Assembly: GCF_900499075.1 (NCBI RefSeq)
Contig: NZ_UIHC01000012.1
Location: 1 to 64,000 of the forward strand
DNA length: 64,000 nt
Source of the DNA: Roseinatronobacter ekhonensis
GTDB taxonomy: Bacteria; Pseudomonadota; Alphaproteobacteria; Rhodobacterales; Rhodobacteraceae
Direction of reading: 5' to 3'
Position numbers and translations under genes: made by a program. Under the pieces are notes generated by a model that was given only the letters and a program-made list of their open reading frames with translations, was not told where the DNA came from and did no database searches. How positions within the stretch are numbered: position 1 is the stretch's first letter; every line of letters starts with the position of its first letter. Positions 39,644-47,887 of the stretch are shown here, in pieces.

Positions 39644-41188
39644 ATGATGACTGATTCTCACGCGCCGTCGCAGGCAATTGTCATAGGGGCGGGACTTGGC
39701 GGTTTGGCCAGCGCCATGCGCCTTGGGGCCAAGGGATATGCTGTCACGGTTATCGACAAGCTGGACCGTGTTGGTGGGCGCGGGTCGTCCATAACGCAGG
39801 GCGGGCACCGCTTCGACCTTGGTCCGACCATCGTGACCGTGCCGCAGGGCCTGCGCGATCTGTGGGCAGCTTGCGGGCGCGATTTCGACCGTGATGTCAC
39901 GCTCAAGCCCATGAAACCGTTCTATGAAATCCGCTGGCCCGACGGGTCCAGCTTTCGGCTGCATGCCGACAAATCCGCGACGGAGGCCGAGGTAGAGGCG
40001 CTGTCGCCAGACGACCTGCCCGGCTTTCGCAAATTCCTGTCGGATGCCGAGGACCGCTACTGGTTCGGCTACGAGGACCTTGGCCGACGCCCCATGAACG
40101 AGCTGTGGGAGCTCGTGAAGGTGCTGCCGCGCTTTGTCTGGCTGCGCGCGGACCGGTCCGTCTATGCCCATGCCGCACGGCGGGTGCGCGACCCCCGCTT
40201 GCGCTTTGCGCTGTCCTTCCACCCGCTGTTCATCGGCGGCGACCCGTTCCGCGTGACATCAATGTATATCCTTGTCAGCCACTTGGAATCCGCCTTCGGC
40301 GTGCATTACGCAATGGGCGGTGTGCAGGCGATTGCAGAGGCCATGGCGAATGTCATCCGCGATCAGGGTGGCCAGTTGAAGATGTCCACGGAAGTCGATG
40401 AAATACTTGTGGAAAAGGGTCGCGCGGCGGGCGTTCGCTTGGTGGGCGGCACGCAGATCAAGGCCGATGTCACCATCTCGAACGCCGATGCGGGCCATAC
40501 CTATACGCGGCTGTTGCGAAACCGGTCGCGCAAACGCTGGACAGATGCCAAGGTCAAGCGCCAGCGTTGGTCCATGGGTCTGTTCGTGTGGTATTTCGGC
40601 ACCCGCGGCACGGCGAAGATGTGGTCCGATGTCGGCCATCACACCATCGTTGTCGGCCCGCGCTACCGCGAGCATATCAAGGACATTTTCATTCGCGGCA
40701 AGCTGGCCGATGATATGAGCCTGTATGTCCACCGCCCCTCCGTCACCGATCCGTCGGTTGCCCCGGATGGTGATGATACCTTCTATGTGCTGTCGCCCGT
40801 GCCGCATCTGGGCTTTGACAACGGGGTGGATTGGGCTGTCGAGGAAGACCCTTACCGTCAGAAGATGCTGGCCATGCTGGAAGAGCGCCTGCTGCCCGGC
40901 CTGTCCGACCGCGTGACCGAAAGCCTTGTTTTCACGCCCGAAACCTTCCGCGACCGGTATCTCTCGCCGCTGGGTTCGGGCTTCTCGATCGAGCCGCGCA
41001 TCCTGCAAAGCGCCTATTTCCGCCCGCATAACGTGTCCGAAGAACTGCCGGGCCTGTATCTGGCCGGTGCTGGCACCCATCCCGGCGCGGGCGTGCCTGG
41101 CGTGATCGGCACCGCAGAGGTGATGGGCCAGCTTGTCCCTGATGCGCCCCGCCCCATGGCCCCTCCTTTGCCCATGGCCGCCGAATGA
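39644..41188 (+). CDS. crtI: phytoene desaturase (spheroidene-type, neurosporene-forming)
   Basis: CrtI is a membrane-associated FAD flavoprotein that desaturates phytoene. In Rhodobacter relatives it makes three desaturations to neurosporene. The 514-residue protein has the N-terminal dinucleotide fold VIGAGLGGLASAMRLGAKGY (about 13-32), HRFDLGPTIVTVP, and the C-terminal CrtI signature LYLAGAGTHPGAGVPGVIGTAE. Two adjacent ATGs (39644, 39647) could start it. It overlaps crtB by 4 bp. Whether it makes three or four double bonds cannot be read off sequence; CrtA next door suggests neurosporene. Confidence 0.97.
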   Translation: MMTDSHAPSQAIVIGAGLGGLASAMRLGAKGYAVTVIDKLDRVGGRGSSITQGGHRFDLGPTIVTVPQGLRDLWAACGRDFDRDVTLKPMKPFYEIRWPDGSSFRLHADKSATEAEVEALSPDDLPGFRKFLSDAEDRYWFGYEDLGRRPMNELWELVKVLPRFVWLRADRSVYAHAARRVRDPRLRFALSFHPLFIGGDPFRVTSMYILVSHLESAFGVHYAMGGVQAIAEAMANVIRDQGGQLKMSTEVDEILVEKGRAAGVRLVGGTQIKADVTISNADAGHTYTRLLRNRSRKRWTDAKVKRQRWSMGLFVWYFGTRGTAKMWSDVGHHTIVVGPRYREHIKDIFIRGKLADDMSLYVHRPSVTDPSVAPDGDDTFYVLSPVPHLGFDNGVDWAVEEDPYRQKMLAMLEERLLPGLSDRVTESLVFTPETFRDRYLSPLGSGFSIEPRILQSAYFRPHNVSEELPGLYLAGAGTHPGAGVPGVIGTAEVMGQLVPDAPRPMAPPLPMAAE

Positions 41189-42219
41189 GCGCCGCCGCAG
41201 ATATGGCCGAATGCCGCGCGGCGATCCGCACCGGGTCTTTGTCGTTTCACGCGGCGTCCAAGCTGTTGCCCGCGCGGGTGCGCGACCCGGCATTGGTGCT
41301 CTATGCCTTTTGCCGACTGGCCGATGACGCGGTGGACGAAGGCGCGGCCCCTGTGCAAGCGGTGCTGCACCTGCAAGACAGGCTTGACCGCGCTTATGCC
41401 GAGCAGCCATTCGATGCCCCCATCGACCGCGCTTTTGCCCGACTGATCGAAACACACGCCCTGCCCCGCGCCCTGCCCGATGCTCTGCTGGAGGGGTTGG
41501 CCTGGGATGCAGAGGAACGCACATATGCGACGCTTTCGGGCGTGCGCGACTATTCCGCGCGCGTGGCGGCCGTGGTCGGCGTCATGATGTGCGTGCTGAT
41601 GGGTGTGCGCGACCGTCACCGGCTGGCGCGCGCCTGCGATCTGGGGCTGGCCATGCAACTGACCAATATCGCGCGAGATGTCGGGGCGGATGCTGCGCTT
41701 GGCCGCATCTACCTGCCGCGTGACTGGTTTGCCGAAGCCGGGGTCGACGCGGACGCGTTCCTACACAATCCCTCAGCAAGCCCCGAGATCCGCGCCATGA
41801 CCGACCGGCTCTTGCGCGAAGCTGACCGGCTCTACCTGCGCGCCGAACCCGGCATTGCAGATCTGCCAATGGCCTGCCGCCCCGGCATTTTCGCCGCGCG
41901 GCATATTTATGCGGGCATTGGCAGCGCGGTGCGCGCGCGCGGATGCGACAGCGTCACGGGCCGCGCCCATACGGGCAAAACCCGCAAGCTGGGCTGGCTG
42001 GCGCTGTCGGGCCTGCGCGCGGGCCTCAGCACGATCCAGCCGCGCATGGCCACGCTATATGCAGCCCCTGCCACAGAGGTCGCTTTTCTGGTCGATGCCG
42101 CCGCCGGCATCTCACCCGTCAGCCGGTCCGACACGTTGATCGACGCACTCACGCGGCTGCGTGCCCAAGACATAGCGCGCCGCAATGCACAGATCGGCAT
42201 GGACCAGCGCAGCGCTTGA
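41185..42219 (+). CDS. crtB: phytoene synthase
   Basis: CrtB condenses two geranylgeranyl diphosphates to phytoene. The 344-residue trans-prenyltransferase has the first Asp-rich motif LADDAVDE (45-52) and the second in QLTNIARDVGADAALGRIYLP (about 157-177), which bind Mg-diphosphate. It is translationally coupled to crtI by an ATGA overlap. Paired GC hairpins follow before tspO. Confidence 0.97.
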   Translation: MSAAADMAECRAAIRTGSLSFHAASKLLPARVRDPALVLYAFCRLADDAVDEGAAPVQAVLHLQDRLDRAYAEQPFDAPIDRAFARLIETHALPRALPDALLEGLAWDAEERTYATLSGVRDYSARVAAVVGVMMCVLMGVRDRHRLARACDLGLAMQLTNIARDVGADAALGRIYLPRDWFAEAGVDADAFLHNPSASPEIRAMTDRLLREADRLYLRAEPGIADLPMACRPGIFAARHIYAGIGSAVRARGCDSVTGRAHTGKTRKLGWLALSGLRAGLSTIQPRMATLYAAPATEVAFLVDAAAGISPVSRSDTLIDALTRLRAQDIARRNAQIGMDQRSA

Positions 42220-42252
42220 CCTATTTCTGAGCAACAACCAAGCAGACACACC

Positions 42253-42298
42253 GCGCCCGCAAGGGCGCCCCAGTAAAGGCTTGCCCCCGCTAGGGGGC
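42253..42298 (+). repeat. tandem hairpins between crtB and tspO
   Basis: GCGCCC-GCAA-GGGCGC (42253-42268, GNRA-type loop) and GCCCCC-GCTA-GGGGGC (42283-42298) stand 14 bp apart in the 119-bp spacer. No T-run follows. They may block exonucleases or cause partial termination so that tspO is made at a different level from crtIB. Confidence 0.6.
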
Positions 42299-42338
42299 AC
42301 TATTAGGTCAGTTCCACTTGGCCAGAAAAGGTGCGCGT

Positions 42339-42797
42339 ATGGACTGGATGCTGTTTTTGACCTTCCTCGCCGCCTGCGGTGCGGCTGGGGCCACAGGCGC
42401 GATGTTCGAGCCGGGGACATGGTATGACAAGCTCGACAAACCGGTCTGGACCCCGCCGGGCTTTGTGTTTCCCTTGGTATGGGTCACGCTCTATATCGCG
42501 ATGTCCTACGCCGCGATGCGCGTGGCGCTGATCGACGGGTCGCAACAGGCCCTGGCGTTCTGGGCGGTGCAGATCGCGTTCAACACGCTTTGGTCGCCGG
42601 TATTATTCGGCTTGCGGCGGATGCGCGCGGCAATGGTCATCCTTAGCTGCCTTTGGACTGCGGTGGCCTTGACCATGGTCAGTTTCTACCTGACCGACCC
42701 GCTTGCAGGCGCGCTGATCGCGCCATACCTGCTTTGGGTCACGATTGCGGGCGCGCTGAACCTGTCTGTCTGGCGGCGCAACCCGCAATTCGCCTGA
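42339..42797 (+). CDS. tspO: tryptophan-rich sensory protein TspO
   Basis: TspO is a five-helix outer-membrane/membrane protein that in R. sphaeroides represses photosynthesis genes under oxygen and binds porphyrins. The start ATG 42339 has AAAAGG seven bases upstream. The 152-residue protein has the ligand-site pattern DKLDKPVWTPPGFVFPLVWVTLY, AFWAVQIAFNTLWSPVLFGLRRM and a late APYLLWVTIAGALNLSVWRRN. The gene follows crtB, as in Rhodobacter, but the usual crtCDEF/bchCXYZ block does not follow; idi's stop is 6 bp away. Confidence 0.95.
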   Translation: MDWMLFLTFLAACGAAGATGAMFEPGTWYDKLDKPVWTPPGFVFPLVWVTLYIAMSYAAMRVALIDGSQQALAFWAVQIAFNTLWSPVLFGLRRMRAAMVILSCLWTAVALTMVSFYLTDPLAGALIAPYLLWVTIAGALNLSVWRRNPQFA

Positions 42798-42803
42798 TCG
42801 CGC

Positions 42804-43355
42804 CTATCGCACGGCGTCTGCCATTTCAGCGGCGCGGTCTGTCCCGAATATCTGCGCCGCGTGGTCGCGCAGATAGATGCGCAGCCATGGCGTGAACCGC
42901 TCCGGGTTGCGCTCGATCACGGCATTCAGCGCGGGCAGATTGATCCAATCGGTGTCGGACACTTCATCCGGGTTGGGTGCGATCGTCAGATCACGCATGG
43001 CCCGCGCGGTGTAGACCTGTACCAGTTCGTGCTCAATCAAATCTCCGCCGACATCGGCGCGGTATTCGATCTGTGCCACATGGCGCAGGTGCAGTCCCGT
43101 GATGCCCATCTCTTCGTCCAGCCGCCGGTTGGCGCAGTCCAGATCGGATTCGCCCCAATGCGGGTGGGTGCAGCAGGTATTCGTCCACAGTCCCGGCGTG
43201 TGGTATTTATGCGCGGCACGGCGTTGCAGCAGCACGCGGTCGCCTTCGGTCACAAAGACGGAAATCGCCTTGTGCTTCAGACCGCGCCTGTGCACCTCCA
43301 GCTTGTCAATCGGACGCAAGACACCGTCTTCCCATGCGGGGATCAGCCAGCTCAT
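42804..43355 (-). CDS. idi: isopentenyl-diphosphate delta-isomerase (type 1)
   Basis: Idi interconverts isopentenyl and dimethylallyl diphosphates, feeding carotenoid and phytol synthesis. The 183-residue Nudix-fold enzyme contains the active-site Cys in TNTCCTHPHWGES, the metal-binding EEMGITGLHL segment, and the acid Glu in PDEVSDTDWI. It is the last gene of the leftward bchG-bch2-bchP-idi unit (4-bp overlap with bchP), equivalent to the isomerase found after bchP in R. capsulatus. Confidence 0.96.
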   Translation of the reverse strand: MSWLIPAWEDGVLRPIDKLEVHRRGLKHKAISVFVTEGDRVLLQRRAAHKYHTPGLWTNTCCTHPHWGESDLDCANRRLDEEMGITGLHLRHVAQIEYRADVGGDLIEHELVQVYTARAMRDLTIAPNPDEVSDTDWINLPALNAVIERNPERFTPWLRIYLRDHAAQIFGTDRAAEMADAVR

Positions 43356-44533
43356 GTGAAGTTCGGGCGCACAAGCCCGCTCAGGTGCAACAGGTTTTTC
43401 ACACCGATGCGCAGATGGGCCATGGGACGCGCGGCAACCAGTTTCTTGTTCATATAAGCCTCGAACGTCAGGCGCTGCACGTCGATGTCATGGCACAGGC
43501 TGACAAAGCGCTCGCGCCGATCGTCGGATTTATAATAAGCGTCCTGCATCGAGCGCAACACCTTGAACACGGTTTTATGCTCGCGCATGAACAGCTTGCG
43601 CGCCAGTGCCAGGTCCTTGGGCTTGCCGGATGCCAGCGCCGCTTGCGCCGCCGTGGCGGCCACGCGCCCGCCGACCATGGCGTAGTAAATCCCCTCGCCA
43701 GAGCTTGGCGCGACAACGCCTGCCGCATCACCCGCCAGCACCACGTCGCGGCCATTGTCCCAACGGTCCATCGGGTGCAACGGGATGGGCGCGCCTTCGC
43801 GGCGGATGGTTTCGCAGCCCGTCAGCCCTGACATGGCGCGCAGATCGGCGGTAGCCGCTTTCAGGTCCGCTTCCGGCTTTTCGGTGCCCATGCCGACAGA
43901 GCAGCTTTTGCCATGCGGGAACACCCAGCCGTAAAAATCGGGCGAGATGCGGCCATCATAGATCACGTCGCAGCGGTCGGGGTTGTATTGGTCATTCGCG
44001 GGTGGCGCTTTGATGATCTCGTGATAAGCGATCACATACGGGATCTTGTCGCCGCCCGGCACTTCGGCGCGGGCCACGTTCGAGCGCGCACCATCCGCCC
44101 CGATCACCAGCTTGGTCAGGCTGCGGCGTTCGTCTTTCGACACCTTGTCGCGCCAGACGACATGGGTGCCGTCCTTGTCGCGCTCAATCCGCAGGAACGT
44201 GCCGGTCAGCCGCTCGGCACCATGCTCTGCCGCACGCTCGCGCAGGAATTCGTCGAAATGCTCGCGGTCGACCATCCCGACAAAGCCGTTTTCAATGGGA
44301 ATATCCACCGCGCGCCCTGTGGGAGAGATCATCCGCGCCGTCGTGATCTGCGCGACCACCTGAGACATTGGAATATCGAAATCCGCAATCGCGCGCGGCG
44401 GGATCGCGCCGCCACAGGGTTTGATACGGCCAGAGCGGTCCAGCAGCGCCACCTTGTGGCCCGCGCGGGCAAGATCGGTCGCTGCCGTGGCACCCGAAGG
44501 GCCGCCGCCCACGATGAAAACATCATATGTCAT
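43352..44533 (-). CDS. bchP: geranylgeranyl reductase
   Basis: BchP reduces the geranylgeranyl tail of bacteriochlorophyll (and the free diphosphate) to phytyl. The 393-residue flavoprotein starts with the FAD motif DVFIVGGGPSGATAATDLARAGHKV, then the GGAIPPRAI segment, GVVAPSSGEGIYYAM, and ends with GLVRPNFT. It lies three bases after bch2 and overlaps idi. Confidence 0.97.
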   Translation of the reverse strand: MTYDVFIVGGGPSGATAATDLARAGHKVALLDRSGRIKPCGGAIPPRAIADFDIPMSQVVAQITTARMISPTGRAVDIPIENGFVGMVDREHFDEFLRERAAEHGAERLTGTFLRIERDKDGTHVVWRDKVSKDERRSLTKLVIGADGARSNVARAEVPGGDKIPYVIAYHEIIKAPPANDQYNPDRCDVIYDGRISPDFYGWVFPHGKSCSVGMGTEKPEADLKAATADLRAMSGLTGCETIRREGAPIPLHPMDRWDNGRDVVLAGDAAGVVAPSSGEGIYYAMVGGRVAATAAQAALASGKPKDLALARKLFMREHKTVFKVLRSMQDAYYKSDDRRERFVSLCHDIDVQRLTFEAYMNKKLVAARPMAHLRIGVKNLLHLSGLVRPNFT

Positions 44534-44536
44534 GGT

Positions 44537-45808
44537 TTATTCCCCCGGAACCAGCGCGGCAACTGCGCGCGGTGTCATGATGCGCGCGGCCAAGGCAGCC
44601 GACGCGATGAAGAGTGTAGCTTGAAACAGGAACACCGCACCGAACGCGTCAGCCACGGGCATCAGGCTACGAGCGGCATCCACAAGCGCGGCCCCTGTCA
44701 GCCCGCCGAACCCCGCCGCCATGGCTTGGGACGCACCCCAAAGCCCGACACGCGCGCCTTCGCGCTTATCCGCCCCCTCGCCTGCAAGCTGCATCATCGA
44801 CCCGATGGCCGCGACCGCGAACATGCCGTTGAAGAACCCAAGCGCCACAACCAGCGGCACCAAAGGCAGCGCCCAGAAACTGGCCCCTGCAATGCCGATC
44901 AGCATCGCCGCCGAACCCGCGCAGCCGGACATGACCCAGACCCGCAAGCTGCCAAGGCGAAACCCTGTCGCGGCCACGCCGACCAGCACCATGCCGAGGA
45001 ATACGCCGCCGTTTTGCGCGCCGGACATAGATGTCGATTGACCGGGGGTGAAGCCAAAGACCAGCCCTGCATAGGGCTCCAGTATCAGTTCCTGCATGAA
45101 ATACGCGGTCATGGACAGGAACACGAAAAAGGTGAAATGCCGTGCGCGGGTATCGGCCCAGATGTCGGCGAGCCCATCGCGAAAGCTCTGTGGCGCAGGG
45201 GCCGCACGCGCGATGACGCGCCGCTCTATGCCCCAAACCGCCAGAATGGTCAGCGCAACGGCACCGGCGCAAATAATTGCCACGACCACCAGCAGCCGCG
45301 CATGGCTGTAGGGGTCAAGGAATTTGCCCGCCGTGATAGCCGTGATCGCAATGCCCGCGATCATCATCAGCCATGTGATCGTTGCAGCCGCCGGACGTCG
45401 GCGCTCTGCCGTCGCAGTCGCCAGCAGCGCCAGAAGCGAAGTGCCGGACGCGCCCACGCCAAGGCCGATCACCGCATATGCCAGAACCGACACGGCCAGA
45501 CCCAAGGCCAGATTGCTCTCCAGCAGCGGAATGGCCAAGGTCGCACCCACACCGCCAAGTGCCAGAAGCACCATGCCCGCGATGATCCAGCGACTGCGGT
45601 TGCCGCCTTGGTCGGCCAGATGGCCCCATTGCGGACGGGTGATCTGCACGCCGTAATGCAGGGCCACCAGCGCGCCGGGCAAGACCACGGGCAGCGCCAG
45701 TTCGACAACCATCAGGCGGTTCAGGGTGGATGTCATCAGAACGACAATCGCGCCAAGGCAGGCCTGCACCAACCCAAGACGGAAAATCTGCAACCAACTC
45801 AGTGTCAT
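44537..45808 (-). CDS. PucC-family (BCH) transporter, bch2/ORF428 type
   Basis: This is a twelve-helix major-facilitator-type protein of the PucC/LhaA/Bch2 family, thought to move or chaperone bacteriochlorophyll or light-harvesting subunits. The start ATG 45806-45808 gives MTLSWLQIFRLGLVQACLG, 423 residues, with the family sequence LNRLMVVELALPVVLPGALVAL and the LEPYAG loop of the second half. It overlaps bchG (ATGA) and sits between bchG and bchP exactly as ORF428 does in Rhodobacter. A second family member (lhaA) lies at 60869. Confidence 0.94.
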   Translation of the reverse strand: MTLSWLQIFRLGLVQACLGAIVVLMTSTLNRLMVVELALPVVLPGALVALHYGVQITRPQWGHLADQGGNRSRWIIAGMVLLALGGVGATLAIPLLESNLALGLAVSVLAYAVIGLGVGASGTSLLALLATATAERRRPAAATITWLMMIAGIAITAITAGKFLDPYSHARLLVVVAIICAGAVALTILAVWGIERRVIARAAPAPQSFRDGLADIWADTRARHFTFFVFLSMTAYFMQELILEPYAGLVFGFTPGQSTSMSGAQNGGVFLGMVLVGVAATGFRLGSLRVWVMSGCAGSAAMLIGIAGASFWALPLVPLVVALGFFNGMFAVAAIGSMMQLAGEGADKREGARVGLWGASQAMAAGFGGLTGAALVDAARSLMPVADAFGAVFLFQATLFIASAALAARIMTPRAVAALVPGE

Positions 45809-46701
45809 ACGGGCAGTCCTTGAAGTGCGAAGGCGGCCACCATCATGCCCAGAACATAGGGGCCGACGCCGGTGCCGTTGAACCATGGGGCCAGTTTTGC
45901 GGGATCCGTGCGCCAGCGGCCGAGCGCCCAGATCTGCACGCCGATGCCCACGGCGATCGCGGCGGCGTGCAAAGGCTTGCCCCAGATCACCAGCAGGCAG
46001 ACGACCACCAGTTGCGCCAGCACCATGACGGTGCCCGCGACCGTGGCCGCGTTGACAGGGCCCAGCGTGACCGGAAGGGATTTCAGCCCCATCTGGCGGT
46101 CGCCCTCTATGGCTTTGAAATCGTTGATTGTCATGATGCCATGCGCGCCAAGACCGTATAGCACGGCGACGGCGACAATCTCGAACCTTGGCGCACCTGC
46201 GGCGATCACGGCGGCGCCGGTGAACCAGGGCAGTGCTTCATAGCTGAGGCCCACCAGCCCCGGCCCCCACCAGCCCGACCGCTTGGCGCGGATGGGTTCG
46301 ACGGAATAGGCCCAAGCCGCAAGCACGCCGACCACGGTTGCGCCAAAGCCCCAAGGGCCAAGCAGCCAGCCGACGCCCAGCGACAGCACGCTCATCGCCA
46401 GTGCAATATACAGACCCCAACGGCCCGGAATGCGGCCCGACGGGATCGGGCGGTCGGGTTCGTTGATGGCATCCACATGGCGGTCGCACCAGTCATTCGC
46501 AGCCTGCGACATGCCGCAGACGATAGGACCGGCCAGCAGCACACCAAGGACGACAAGCGCCCAGCTTTCGGGCCAGACCCCGACCGAGATGATACCGCAC
46601 AAATACGCCCACATCGGCGGGAACCATGTGATCGGCTTTATGAGCTCCAACATGGCGGCAGGATGCGGCAGGCGCGCTTGTATACTATCGCTTACACTCA
46701 T
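45805..46701 (-). CDS. bchG: (bacterio)chlorophyll synthase
   Basis: BchG esterifies bacteriochlorophyllide a with geranylgeranyl diphosphate. The 298-residue UbiA-type membrane prenyltransferase has both Asp-rich loops: AANDWCDRHVDAINEPDRPIPS, and INDFKAIEGDRQMGLKSLPV. About eight or nine hydrophobic helices surround them. It leads the bchG-bch2-bchP-idi operon and has its own control region with an exact PpsR palindrome. Confidence 0.97.
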   Translation of the reverse strand: MSVSDSIQARLPHPAAMLELIKPITWFPPMWAYLCGIISVGVWPESWALVVLGVLLAGPIVCGMSQAANDWCDRHVDAINEPDRPIPSGRIPGRWGLYIALAMSVLSLGVGWLLGPWGFGATVVGVLAAWAYSVEPIRAKRSGWWGPGLVGLSYEALPWFTGAAVIAAGAPRFEIVAVAVLYGLGAHGIMTINDFKAIEGDRQMGLKSLPVTLGPVNAATVAGTVMVLAQLVVVCLLVIWGKPLHAAAIAVGIGVQIWALGRWRTDPAKLAPWFNGTGVGPYVLGMMVAAFALQGLPV

Positions 46702-46702
46702 A

Positions 46703-46720
46703 TGTAAATCTTGCCTGTCA
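46703..46720. promoter_or_regulatory. near-consensus PpsR half-site pair at bchG start
   Basis: TGTAAATCTTGCCTGTCA is TGT-N12-TCA, one base off consensus, ending next to the bchG start codon. It is 35 bp centre-to-centre from the perfect site at 46738, similar to the crtA/crtI pair. Confidence 0.5.
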
Positions 46721-46737
46721 ACCTTGAGTCGTGCAAG

Positions 46738-46755
46738 TGTAAAGTTGAGTTTACA
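46738..46755. promoter_or_regulatory. PpsR operator between bchG and DUF1801 gene
   Basis: TGTAAAGTTGAGTTTACA is an exact TGT-N12-ACA with extended symmetry (TGTAAA...TTTACA). It lies 37 bp upstream of bchG and about 30 bp upstream of the promoter-like boxes of the divergent DUF1801 gene, so it may control both. Confidence 0.88.
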
Positions 46756-46786
46756 TCGAAAATCGCGCGCGGCAACCGGGGACAGA

Positions 46787-46815
46787 TTGACACACGCGGC
46801 GCTCTGTCCTTACCC
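46787..46815 (+). promoter_or_regulatory. probable promoter of the DUF1801 gene
   Basis: TTGACA (46787-46792), a 17-bp spacer, then TTACCC (46810-46815), with a GTG start 31 bases downstream. Confidence 0.5.
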
Positions 46816-46845
46816 TCGCAGTTGATTGCAGTGCAGGGCCGCATC

Positions 46846-47274
46846 GTGACCGACACCCCTCCCGTTCATGACCCAAGACAGATCGCGGCATTTCTGGACG
46901 GCGTTGTGCCGGACCGTCGCAGCGCGGATGCACGCACGCTGGATGACCTGTTTCGGATGACGACAGGCTGGCAGCCTTGCCTGTGGCCTGCGGGCATTCT
47001 GGGCTACGGCAGCTACCGCTACACCTATGACAGCGGGCATTCCGGGGTGTCTCTGGCCACCGGCTTTGCCCCGCGCAAGGCCAAGATGGTGGTGTATATC
47101 ATGCCGGGCTATGCCAATTTCGGCGAGGTTCTGGCGCGGCTCGGCCCCCACAAGCTCGGCAAGGCGTGTCTGTATCTGGGCGCGCTGTCCAAGCTGGATA
47201 TGCCCGCGCTGGAAGAGCTGATCCGTGCGGGCCTGAACGACCTGGAACGGCGCTGGCCGGTCAGCCCAAGCTGA
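46846..47274 (+). CDS. DUF1801 domain protein inside the photosynthesis cluster
   Basis: This is a 142-residue protein of the DUF1801 (YdhG/'iron-chaperone'-like) family, a small alpha/beta domain of unknown role. GTG 46846 is the most plausible start (TDTPPVHDPRQIAAFLDGV); an in-frame GTG at 46831 is an alternative. Family features are ILGYGSYRYTYDSG, FAPRKAKMVVYIMPGYANF and LGPHKLGKACLYLGALSKLDMPALEELI. It lies between bchG and bchJ on the opposite strand, overlapping the bchJ 3' end by 14 bp. A role in photosynthesis is only suggested by location and the upstream PpsR site. Confidence 0.85.
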   Translation: MTDTPPVHDPRQIAAFLDGVVPDRRSADARTLDDLFRMTTGWQPCLWPAGILGYGSYRYTYDSGHSGVSLATGFAPRKAKMVVYIMPGYANFGEVLARLGPHKLGKACLYLGALSKLDMPALEELIRAGLNDLERRWPVSPS

Positions 47275-47881
47275 CGGCGCGGTCCACTCGCCCAATTGGC
47301 GCGATGGTGAAGATACAGGCGGGATCGCCCATCGCGGTGCAGGCTTCCTCGACCACATGCACGTTTGGCCAGACCAGCGCGCCGAACAACCGCTCGAACA
47401 CGGCGGCATGCCAGTGGCAGATTGGCGCATCGGCCGGGCCGGACGCCAATGGGTTGTCTTGAATTTCCACACGCAAGGGGCGGTGGCCCAACACCCGGAA
47501 CCGCCCCGACCCGGCAAAGGTCCAGGCGTGCTTGGTGATTGCGATGGCCAGAAGCCGCGCGCCCAAAGGCGCGGGCAACGTCCGGATCAAGCGTTGCGCA
47601 AGCGCGGGAATGCGGTGAGCAAGAATGTAATCCCCCGTTGCCAACCCCGCCGCCCGCTGGATCGCGGGGGCGCGGTCTGGCAGGAACAGCCGCACCGCGT
47701 GGTGCAGGCGGGCGACATCGTCTTCGGGCAGCATACCGGCATCGGGCGGGGGCTCTGCCACGCCCGCGCGCTGCAAAAGCGCGCCGCGCAAGGCCTCGCC
47801 GATGGCCGCATCCAACACCGGCAAATGTTGCAGAATCGCGTTTGGCCCGATCCTTGCCCTATTTGCCGCAAGCGCGGACAT
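47261..47881 (-). CDS. bchJ: bacteriochlorophyll 4-vinyl reductase-type protein BchJ
   Basis: BchJ was long proposed as 8-vinyl (4-vinyl) reductase and is now viewed as an accessory V4R-domain protein of Mg-protoporphyrin metabolism. The 206-residue protein shows the small-ligand V4R fold in its second half: AWTFAGSGRFRV, DNPLASG, CHWHAAVFERLFGALVWPNVHVVEEAC and GDPACIFTI. It lies six bases after bchE and completes a short bchE-bchJ unit. Confidence 0.92.
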   Translation of the reverse strand: MSALAANRARIGPNAILQHLPVLDAAIGEALRGALLQRAGVAEPPPDAGMLPEDDVARLHHAVRLFLPDRAPAIQRAAGLATGDYILAHRIPALAQRLIRTLPAPLGARLLAIAITKHAWTFAGSGRFRVLGHRPLRVEIQDNPLASGPADAPICHWHAAVFERLFGALVWPNVHVVEEACTAMGDPACIFTIAPIGRVDRAVSLG

Positions 47882-47887
47882 GGCCGG

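Noticed and set aside
43913-45823. A 636-codon plus-strand frame opposite bchP and the PucC-family gene
   Set aside because: Same artefact: the translation is basic, His/Arg/Gln-rich without recognisable domains, while the minus-strand genes carry clear family signatures.
46711-47274. Taking the gene between bchG and bchJ as bchJ itself
   Set aside because: The V4R-domain features of BchJ are in the minus-strand gene 47261-47881; the plus-strand product has DUF1801 features.
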